A DNA stretch of 39,909 nucleotides, from the NCBI GenBank assembly GCA_025924815.1, contig JAICHQ010000022.1, positions 1 to 39,909 of the forward strand, written 5' to 3'. Source of the stretch: Nocardioides sp. (GTDB lineage Bacteria; Actinomycetota; Actinomycetes; Propionibacteriales; Nocardioidaceae). The position numbers and the translations under genes were made by a program. The stretch's first letter is position 1; each line of letters begins with the position of its first letter. The notes under the pieces were generated by a model that was given only the letters and a program-made list of their open reading frames with translations, searched no databases and was not told the DNA's origin. Positions 33,534 to 39,909 of the stretch are shown here, piece after piece.

Positions 33534-35120
33534 TCAGCGTGCGGAAGCGGTGATGGCGAGACCCCAGGCGACGGCGTGGCGATGGCCGAGCGAGCCGGCG
33601 ACGTTCGCGCGGCCGACGACGGTGCCGGGCGGGAGCAGGCCCGAGACGGCCGTGAGCGCCTCGTCGTCGCCGGCCGCGCCACCCACCACGACGAGCGTCG
33701 CCGGCAGGGCCAGCGACGTCTCGCGCAGGGCCCGCCCGAGCACCTCCTCCTTCAGCGCCCACCGCGCCGCCCGCCACGAGGCCGCCGGCAGCTGACCGCC
33801 GAAGCCCAGCAACCCCGCCGGACCCGGAACGGCGAGCCGGCCGATCGCGGAGCCGGGTGCCGGGACGTCGTCGAGATAGCGCTCCCCGGTCTCGGCCACG
33901 CGCACGGTCGGCCCCTCGACGCGCACGCACGGCACGCGCTTGATCCACTCGGCCGAGCCGCGGGTCGTCCCCAGCGCCTCGGCGACGGCCACGGTGAGCA
34001 GCGCACCGCAGCCGGCTCGGGTCTCGGCCGTGCCGGCGGCGACGAGATCGGCGGTGCCGGCTCCGAGGTCGAGCACCGCGGCATCGGCGTCGGCACCTGG
34101 GGTGCTGGCGGCGCCGAGCGCCGCCATCGCCGACTCGGACTCGACCAGGTCGACGGCGAACCCGAGGCGCTCGGACAGCTCGTACGACGCGTCGACGGCC
34201 GCCTCGACGCCGGCCAGGTACGCCGCGGCGAGGCGATGGTCCCCGGGCTGCCGTGGCCAGGCGGTCTCGGTGACGTCGACGACGGCGAGATCGGCGACCG
34301 AGACGGATGCGTCTGCTAGCCGCCAGCCACTCTCGGTACGGACGACGGCGGAGAACGCCGGCTCGCCCCCCTGGGCGCGGTCCGGGCCGTCCTCCAGCAG
34401 GACGACGCCGGACGACCGGCCGGCCAGCCGGCTCGCCGCGGTCGCGGCGTCCCAACGTTCGGCCTCGTCCAGGCCGAGCTCCGACGTCAGCCACAGGGGG
34501 TCCACCAGTCGGGCCAGCGCACCACCCGGTGCGGCCACCTCGAGCGCGATCCTCAGGGCCTGGGACAGGCGTCGCACCGGCACCTGGTCGACGACGGGGA
34601 CCCGCCTCTCCAGCCGGTTGCCCACCAGCACCGCCTCATCGTCGGCCAGCGCGACGGCCACGACATCCGCGCGCGACGCGTTCAGCGCTGCCGCGGCACC
34701 GGCGTACCCGGTCCCGGCCGGCACGAGCACGACCACCGGCCCCGACGCGGTCCCGAGGTCGTCGAGCCAGACGCCACGTCCCACGGCGGCCCCGGCTCGG
34801 ACCAGCGTCGACCCCTCGATCGGCACGACCCCGAGCCGCCCGGTGTCGGCGCCCGCGACCACCCCGCTGACGACGTCGGTGTGCACGGGGGTGAGGCGCG
34901 CGACGGCTCCTCGCACCGGCACCTCGCCGAGGCGACCGGCCATCCGGCGTACCAGCGCCGCGGCCGCGGTCACCGACGGGCCGGAGCCCTTCGGTCCACG
35001 CGTCGGCGCCTGCTCGGCCGCCACGGGGGTGAGCACACCGTCGACCGCCCGGGCGAGCACGATCTCGGTGGTCGCGTTGCCGATGTCGATGCCGGCGACC
35101 AGCGGCGAGGGCCCGCTCAC
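33534..35120 (-). CDS. diol dehydratase reactivase, ATPase (large) subunit-like
   Basis: A 528-residue actin-fold ATPase related to the alpha subunit of diol/glycerol dehydratase reactivase, which exchanges damaged cobalamin from inactivated dehydratase. The N-terminal phosphate loop is VAGIDIGNATTEIVLA (8-23) and the second is VLDLGAGTADLVAAG. Its length is a little short of the roughly 600-residue DdrA. No small DdrB subunit gene is seen beside it, so reactivation may involve the single protein or a partner elsewhere. The GTG start lies seven bases after the dehydratase small-subunit stop. It is the last gene of the dehydratase operon. Confidence 0.85.
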   Translation of the reverse strand: MSGPSPLVAGIDIGNATTEIVLARAVDGVLTPVAAEQAPTRGPKGSGPSVTAAAALVRRMAGRLGEVPVRGAVARLTPVHTDVVSGVVAGADTGRLGVVPIEGSTLVRAGAAVGRGVWLDDLGTASGPVVVLVPAGTGYAGAAAALNASRADVVAVALADDEAVLVGNRLERRVPVVDQVPVRRLSQALRIALEVAAPGGALARLVDPLWLTSELGLDEAERWDAATAASRLAGRSSGVVLLEDGPDRAQGGEPAFSAVVRTESGWRLADASVSVADLAVVDVTETAWPRQPGDHRLAAAYLAGVEAAVDASYELSERLGFAVDLVESESAMAALGAASTPGADADAAVLDLGAGTADLVAAGTAETRAGCGALLTVAVAEALGTTRGSAEWIKRVPCVRVEGPTVRVAETGERYLDDVPAPGSAIGRLAVPGPAGLLGFGGQLPAASWRAARWALKEEVLGRALRETSLALPATLVVVGGAAGDDEALTAVSGLLPPGTVVGRANVAGSLGHRHAVAWGLAITASAR

Positions 35121-35127
35121 GGCGAGC

Positions 35128-35496
35128 TCACGCGGTCAGGCCGGTCCGCTCGTAGACCGTCGCCGCCTCGCGCACGAACGCCGCGCAGATCGGCGCCGAC
35201 CGCGCCTCCAGCTCGTCGGCCCGCGCGCGCAGCTGCTCGGCGGACGTGCGACCGGGACGGAGCAGCTCGTAGAGGGCCAGGATCTCCGACTCCTCGAAGC
35301 CCGTGAGCTCGGCGGCGCGCTCGAAGTTCGCCGCCAGCTGCGGGTTGCCGTGTGCGCGTGCCACGTCGGCCTGGTGTCGCAGCGTCTCGGGGCTGATCCG
35401 GATGTCGTCGGGTCCCAGCTCACCACCGACGACGCCCTCCACGCTCAGCTCGGAGGCCTCGCGGCCGGACCACGCCCTGCCGCCGGTTCCGCTCAT
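35128..35496 (-). CDS. B12-dependent diol dehydratase, small (gamma) subunit
   Basis: A 122-residue protein matching the dehydratase small subunit: ISPETLRHQADVARAHGNPQ, AANFERAAELTGFEESEILA and LYELLRPGRTSAEQL are characteristic. The small subunit packs against the barrel of the large subunit in the alpha2-beta2-gamma2 complex. Its ATG at 35496 overlaps the stop of the fused large/medium subunit gene (ATGA), so translation is coupled and stoichiometric. The open frame from 35511 is five residues longer but lacks this arrangement. Confidence 0.9.
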   Translation of the reverse strand: MSGTGGRAWSGREASELSVEGVVGGELGPDDIRISPETLRHQADVARAHGNPQLAANFERAAELTGFEESEILALYELLRPGRTSAEQLRARADELEARSAPICAAFVREAATVYERTGLTA

Positions 35497-37733
35497 CGCT
35501 CGCCCTTCCACCGGAGCTCCTCCGGCCCGCCGCCGGTCGTCAGGGACCGCTCGATCGCGACCAGGGCCACGACTCGGGTGTGGTACCTCGCCTCGATCGC
35601 CTCGTCGGAGTACGGGTTGCGCGCGGGGTCCGGTGTCGCACCCTTCGCGTGCCGGCCGGCGTTGACCCCGAGCAACCGGTAGTCGGCGCGGCCGATCGTG
35701 GGGGCCACGCTGTAGAGCTCGAGGTTCGCCAGCGGTGACAGGTCACGGCGGTGGATCAAGGCCGTGCCCTTGGCCTGGAGCCCGATCCCGATGCCCGAGC
35801 CCGCCAGCCGCGCGGCCTTCAGCCCGATCGAGCCGAGGTCGATCGAGTCGTTGATCCTCACCAGGCGGGCCGTGCAGCCCTCCTCCTCCAGCCCGGCCAG
35901 CACCTCGGCGAGCACCTCGGAGACCGTGAGCCCGGACAGCGTCCGGCTGATCGCGCGACCGACAGCGGGCGACAGGCCGATCACGACCTCGCCGGCCGCC
36001 GTCCCGGCCGACGCCTGCCCCACGACGGCGAACCGGGCGAACTCCTCGGAATCGTCCTGGGCACGCCGCAGGTCGTCGACCGACCGCTGCTGGCGGATCG
36101 CGTCGATCTCCGCCTGCCGTCCGGGCGTCGGCTCGTAGCCGGTGCCGGGTCCCAGATAGTCGTTCGGGTCGGTCACCAGCGACAGCACGTTCATCTGCTC
36201 GTCGAAGATCGCCGCGGTCTGCAGGTAGTCGCCGCTCACCCGGGCGGCCAGCATGTCGAGCAGCCGCCGGGCCTCGTCGGGGTAGCCGCACTGCTCCAGG
36301 GCCGACACCACGTCGAGACCCGTCAGACCCGAGGTCTTGATGGTGTGCGCCGCGTTGAGCACGGCGAGGGTGTCGGTCGCGCCCAGGTCCTTCGACCCCG
36401 CCGCGTCGACGGCCAGCTCGACCTGCTGGTCGGTGTAGTCGGCGAGGCCGAACCAGGCGTAGACGTCGCGGGCGACCTGCGCGGCGCGACGGCGCAGGTG
36501 CTCGAGCTCGGCGGTGTCCGCCGTGCGCAGACCGCCGTCGACGCCCCAGTCGCGCTGGATGGCCAGGAAGTCGTCGATGTCCTCGGCATTGAGGTTGCTG
36601 GGGCCGAACATGTTGTCGAACCGCTGGATCGACCCGAACCCCGAGCAGATGAAGTCGGAGCCGGCGAGCAGCGTCGGCAGCGTGCGCGCCGTACGTCGCA
36701 TCTCCGACTCGCTCATCAGGGCGTCGTTGCCCGAGCAGGACTCGAGGTTGCGCAGCATCACCATCAGGTTCTCGGCGGTCAGCGAGCGGACGCCCTTCGG
36801 CACGGACGCCGCCACCGAGGCCGAGTCGATGCCACCGTTCTGCACACCCTGGGCGCCGATCGCCCGGGCCAGGGCCACGCAGCGCGCCTCGAGGTAGAAC
36901 ATCGAGTATCCCTGCGCACCGCCCATGAGCGCCTCGGCGCCACCACCGGACGTGACCCGCATCTTCACCCCGCGTGAGGCGTACGCCGACGCCAGCAGCG
37001 CCTTCGACCACGGGGTGTCGTCGCCGTCGACGAAGACCTCGTGGGTGCCGTAGAGGGAGACCGTCTCGGCGTACGACACGAAGCCGCGCATCCCCAGCTC
37101 GAGCTCGAGCGCCTCCTCGACCGAGCACTGCACGAGCACGCCGGCAGCCCCCACGACCGAGCCGAGGGTGACCGCGAGCGCGTTGGACGGCGCGTCGTCG
37201 AGGACCGGCACGGTCGTCTCGAGCTCGCGGAAGCCGAAGGCCGCGGCAGTCGCCGCGTCGGCGGCCAGCAGCAGCGGGTCGTCGAGCCGGTTGGTCACGT
37301 GCGCCTGGTTGCTCGGCGTACGTCGCGCCCGCACCTTGGTCATCGCGATCATGAGCTCGGCGGGGCGCAGCAGCCCCAGCGGAGCGGCCAGCTTGGCCGG
37401 CGTCATCCCCGCCGCCAGCCGCACCAGCTCGGCCCGCGGCACCGAGGGATCGACCAGCATCCGGGCGTACGCGAGGTCGTCGAGCGCCATCGCCTCGCCG
37501 GCGACGTCGAGGTCGAGCCCGTGCCGGGCGATGAACTCGTCGATGCTGTCGAAGTCGGCTTCGGCCCGACCGTCCATCTCGACGACGCGGCCGTCGCGCA
37601 CGACCAGGGACGGCGCCGGGTCCGCCGGCGAGTCGTAGGCGATCATCCCCAGCCGGGCGTCCTCGGTGGCGAACCCGTCGAGGTTCACCCGCTGGGCGTC
37701 CATGAAGCGCACGCGGCCGATGCCGTCAGCCAT
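35493..37733 (-). CDS. fused large+medium subunits of a B12-dependent diol/glycerol-type dehydratase
   Basis: A 746-residue protein in which the large (alpha, about 1-555) and medium (beta, about 565-746) subunits of a coenzyme-B12 dehydratase are one chain. Residues Gln143, His145, Glu172, Glu223, Gln298, Asp337 and Ser364 fall at a constant +2 offset from the known active-site residues Gln141, His143, Glu170, Glu221, Gln296, Asp335 and Ser362 of the Klebsiella oxytoca enzyme, so catalysis should be kept. The pocket positions equivalent to Ser301 and Gln336 are Asp303 and Ala338, predicting a different substrate. ATG 37733 overlaps the previous stop by eight bases. The small subunit and reactivase follow. 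Confidence 0.9.
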   Translation of the reverse strand: MADGIGRVRFMDAQRVNLDGFATEDARLGMIAYDSPADPAPSLVVRDGRVVEMDGRAEADFDSIDEFIARHGLDLDVAGEAMALDDLAYARMLVDPSVPRAELVRLAAGMTPAKLAAPLGLLRPAELMIAMTKVRARRTPSNQAHVTNRLDDPLLLAADAATAAAFGFRELETTVPVLDDAPSNALAVTLGSVVGAAGVLVQCSVEEALELELGMRGFVSYAETVSLYGTHEVFVDGDDTPWSKALLASAYASRGVKMRVTSGGGAEALMGGAQGYSMFYLEARCVALARAIGAQGVQNGGIDSASVAASVPKGVRSLTAENLMVMLRNLESCSGNDALMSESEMRRTARTLPTLLAGSDFICSGFGSIQRFDNMFGPSNLNAEDIDDFLAIQRDWGVDGGLRTADTAELEHLRRRAAQVARDVYAWFGLADYTDQQVELAVDAAGSKDLGATDTLAVLNAAHTIKTSGLTGLDVVSALEQCGYPDEARRLLDMLAARVSGDYLQTAAIFDEQMNVLSLVTDPNDYLGPGTGYEPTPGRQAEIDAIRQQRSVDDLRRAQDDSEEFARFAVVGQASAGTAAGEVVIGLSPAVGRAISRTLSGLTVSEVLAEVLAGLEEEGCTARLVRINDSIDLGSIGLKAARLAGSGIGIGLQAKGTALIHRRDLSPLANLELYSVAPTIGRADYRLLGVNAGRHAKGATPDPARNPYSDEAIEARYHTRVVALVAIERSLTTGGGPEELRWKGER

Positions 37734-38151
37734 CGAGGGCACCTCCCGCCGCGAGCCAGAGCTCGGCCCCCGCGGAGGCGAACGCATGGTCCTGCTGCCC
37801 GCTCGCCCCACTGACCCCGACCGCCCCGACCACCAGACCGTCGTACCACAACGGCACGCCGCCACCGAACGCGATGAACCGCCCGCCGGACGCCGCGTAG
37901 TAGCCCGCCAGGTCGCCGTCCGGCGCCACCTGCTCCCGCAGGTCGAGCGTCGCGATCCGGTTGCCGGCCGCGGTGTAGGCCTTGTCGACGGCGATCGTGG
38001 CCCCGGCGAACTCCGCCCGGTCCATCCGCCGGAAGGCGACCAGGTGCCCGCCCGCGTCGACGACCGCCGCCGACACCAAGCACCCCTCGCTGCTCGCGGC
38101 GTCGCACGCAGCGCGGGCCATCCGCTCGGCCAGGTCGAGACCGAGCCTCAT
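37726..38151 (-). CDS. HbpS/GlcG (PduO C-terminal-like) protein
   Basis: A 141-residue protein of the GlcG/HbpS family (DUF336, the fold of the PduO C-terminal domain), which binds heme or acts as a cofactor-binding partner. Typical pieces are AVVDAGGHLVAFRRMD and FGGGVPLWYDGLVVGAVGVSG. Its ATG overlaps the amidase stop (ATGA), and its stop overlaps the dehydratase start by eight bases, so it is firmly within the operon. A role in cobalamin or heme supply to the dehydratase is plausible from the PduO link but not shown. Confidence 0.85.
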   Translation of the reverse strand: MRLGLDLAERMARAACDAASSEGCLVSAAVVDAGGHLVAFRRMDRAEFAGATIAVDKAYTAAGNRIATLDLREQVAPDGDLAGYYAASGGRFIAFGGGVPLWYDGLVVGAVGVSGASGQQDHAFASAGAELWLAAGGALDG

Positions 38152-39182
38152 GTCGTGGCCCGCAGGGCGGCGGCCTGCGCACGCAGGCGCCCGTGGATCC
38201 CGCCGTACGCCGAGGCACCCGGCAGGTACTGCTTGGCGATCTTGGCGGTCATCGTGTAGACGGTGTCGACCACGTTGGCCACCGGCGACTCCACGACCTG
38301 GGTGACCAGCTGGTAGGAGTCCAGGGGCGACAACCCGAGCTCGGCGCCGACCCAGCCGGTCAGGTCGGCGTGGGCGATCCGGAAGGCGTCCTCGAGCGGC
38401 TTGGTGGAACCGGTGGAGATCAGGTGGGTGTCGGACTCGATCCGCGGCCAGTCGGTGTAGACCCCCTTGATCAGGTCGACGATCACGACGGTGTCCATCG
38501 CCGTCTCCACGGCCACCCCGCAGGTCTCACCCTCGCCCTGCCTCGCGTGGCCGTCACCGAGGCTGAACAGGGCGCCCTCCACGTTCACCCCCAGGTAGCA
38601 GGTGACGCCGGCGCGCATCTCCGGGGTGTCCATGTTCCCGCCCCAGCAGCCCGGCGTCAGCGAGGACCGCGCCTCGCCCAGCGGCGGCGCGACCCCGACC
38701 GTGCCGTGCATCGGGTCCAGCGGCAGGTCCAGGGTGAACGCGGTGTCCACCGCGGCGTAGCGCACCAGCCGCTCGGCGAGATCGAGCTCGTAGTACCAGG
38801 TGCGCTCGTCGAGCGGCGCGTTCAGCATGGCCGTCGTGGGCGTGGCGGCCAGGGACCCGAAGAGGGGGATGTTCGCCGACACTCCCCACCCGAAGCGGGG
38901 CTCGATCGAGACGAAGTGCACCGCCAGGGTGTCTCCGGACTCGGCGCCCTCGATGAAGAACGGACCGGTCTGCGGGTTGAGGTACGCCGGGTCACAGACC
39001 TGCGAGACCACGTCGGACGCCGACCGCACCCGGCCGCCGAAGCAGTCGAAGGTCCAGGTCGAGAGCGTGGAGCCGGGCGCCAGGGGGGCGACCGGCTCCA
39101 CGCCGCCGAAGGTGTAGGTCAGCCGGGCCGGATCCCCGTCGGGATCAGGCTCGTAGGACTCGACGGGAGTGGGTGGGGTCAC
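38148..39182 (-). CDS. acetamidase/formamidase family protein
   Basis: A 344-residue hydrolase of the acetamidase/formamidase (FmdA/AmdA) family, which hydrolyses small aliphatic amides to the acid and ammonia. Family features are DPAYLNPQTGPFFIEGAESG near the start, CYLGVNVEGALFSLGDGHAR with the conserved GDxHA motif, and TPGCWGGNMD. It starts with GTG six bases after the permease stop and ends in an ATGA overlap with the HbpS-like gene. Its place inside a diol-dehydratase operon is unusual; it may release an amine or acid from an amide substrate taken up by the permease. Confidence 0.88.
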   Translation of the reverse strand: MTPPTPVESYEPDPDGDPARLTYTFGGVEPVAPLAPGSTLSTWTFDCFGGRVRSASDVVSQVCDPAYLNPQTGPFFIEGAESGDTLAVHFVSIEPRFGWGVSANIPLFGSLAATPTTAMLNAPLDERTWYYELDLAERLVRYAAVDTAFTLDLPLDPMHGTVGVAPPLGEARSSLTPGCWGGNMDTPEMRAGVTCYLGVNVEGALFSLGDGHARQGEGETCGVAVETAMDTVVIVDLIKGVYTDWPRIESDTHLISTGSTKPLEDAFRIAHADLTGWVGAELGLSPLDSYQLVTQVVESPVANVVDTVYTMTAKIAKQYLPGASAYGGIHGRLRAQAAALRATT

Positions 39183-39188
39183 CCGGCT

Positions 39189-39909
39189 TCACTCCCGCTC
39201 CTGGGCGTCCTCCAGCACGGTCCGCCCGATCCGCTCGTACTGCACGGGGTCGCGGCTCTTGAGCAGGAACATGAAGAGCAGCCCGCCCAAGAACGTGACG
39301 GCCACGATGTAGGGGATCGCCTTGTAGAGCCAGGATCCGGACGCGGCGCCACCGGCGAAGTCGAGGTTGGTGAACAGCAGGTAGCAGGCGTAGAGCATCC
39401 CGAGCGCTCCCAGAGCCGGGATGATCCCGGTGGTCAGGATGTTGCCGTGGTGCACCTTCTTGACCTGGAAGTACCAGATCACCGCGAAGGAGCAGAGCAC
39501 CTGCACCAGCAGGATCGCCATCGTGCCGAGCACCGCGAGAACGCCGTACTGGTAGATGTACGCCGCGTTGACGACGTCGTTGCCGAGCGAGATCCAGAAC
39601 AGCAGCGTGATCACGAACGTGATCCCCGACTGGGTCGCCGAGGCGATGTGCGGCGAGCCGTGGTGCTTGTGGGTCGCGCCGAGGTTGTTCGACAGCGACG
39701 GAAGCTCCCGCCCGATCGCGTAGAGGTAGCGCGAGGCTGCGTTGTGGAAGGCCAGGGCACAGGCGAACGAGCCGGTCACGATCAGGAACTCGAAGATGTA
39801 CGTCGACGGGTGGCCGACGTAGCGCTCGAAGGTGCCCTCCATCAGCATGACCGGGTTCGACCCGGCGGAGACCTCGATCGACTGCTTGGCGCCGGTGCCG
39901 GAGACGGCC
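39189..39909 (-). CDS. APC-family amino-acid/amine permease, partial (5' end outside window)
   Basis: The frame is open to the right end of the window, so only the C-terminal part (about 240 residues) is seen. It shows multiple transmembrane helices and the APC-family segment SFACALAFHNAASRYLYAIG followed by GRELPSLSNNLGATHKHHGS, typical of amino-acid/amine permeases. It should import an amino acid, amine or amide. It precedes the amidase by six bases and is the first gene visible of the dehydratase operon, suggesting that it supplies the substrate. Confidence 0.85.
   Translation of the reverse strand, partial: AVSGTGAKQSIEVSAGSNPVMLMEGTFERYVGHPSTYIFEFLIVTGSFACALAFHNAASRYLYAIGRELPSLSNNLGATHKHHGSPHIASATQSGITFVITLLFWISLGNDVVNAAYIYQYGVLAVLGTMAILLVQVLCSFAVIWYFQVKKVHHGNILTTGIIPALGALGMLYACYLLFTNLDFAGGAASGSWLYKAIPYIVAVTFLGGLLFMFLLKSRDPVQYERIGRTVLEDAQERE

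Overview
The window is high-GC actinobacterial DNA, most likely from a Nocardioides-like member of the Propionibacteriales. This is an inference from the dense coding, frequent GTG starts, ATGA/GTGA gene overlaps, TAnnnT -10 boxes just upstream of leaderless starts, the rRNA leader box at the left edge, and the block glyS - dusB - dgt - dnaG, which is kept together in many actinomycetes. It is mostly ordinary chromosome, with one decayed toxin-antitoxin locus and one unusual catabolic region.

Left part (1-9000). A leftward rRNA operon begins just outside the window; its promoter and leader lie at about 1-300. Upstream on the same strand are tyrS and a translationally coupled flavin alpha-hydroxy-acid oxidase. 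Divergent from tyrS is a membrane Ser/Thr kinase. Next come two paralogous tiny membrane proteins (4318 and 6086) flanking a tRNA-Met(CAU), a small GTG-started gene and a PAP2-type membrane phosphatase/transferase. A tandem-GNAT acetyltransferase stands divergent to a coupled PIG-L deacetylase and RibD-like reductase pair.

Metal/redox and signalling region (9000-16110). A copper-type P1B ATPase carries a CsoR-like palindrome over its promoter. A DoxX membrane protein is divergent from a COG2345/SufR-like cysteine-rich regulator. That regulator opens a rightward series: NarX-like kinase, NarL-like regulator, STAS protein lacking the usual phosphoacceptor serine, two unknown small proteins and a DksA/TraR zinc-finger protein, mostly joined by 4-base overlaps. 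A tRNA-Asn follows on the other strand.

Housekeeping block (16200-29200). dnaG with a coupled unknown gene; a four-gene ATGA-coupled envelope operon (holin-like, DUF3618, YihY, YtxH-like); dgt; a broken vapBC remnant with a 10-base G tract; a secreted SH3 protein; dusB; a lipoprotein; glyS; a monooxygenase-like protein; a previously untracked 53-residue protein; and a TPR protein.

Catabolic region (29194-39909). An omega-aminotransferase and a CoA-acylating (methyl)malonate-semialdehyde dehydrogenase are divergent from a MocR-type regulator, with a perfect inverted repeat between them. Convergent to the regulator is a leftward operon: amino-acid permease (cut by the window end), acetamidase/formamidase, HbpS/GlcG-like protein, a fused large+medium subunit B12 diol dehydratase, its small subunit and its reactivase. 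The dehydratase keeps the catalytic residues but has two substituted substrate-pocket positions. Together with the neighbours this suggests, as a hypothesis, a pathway from an amino-diol or related amide through an aldehyde and a beta-amino acid to malonate semialdehyde and acetyl-CoA.
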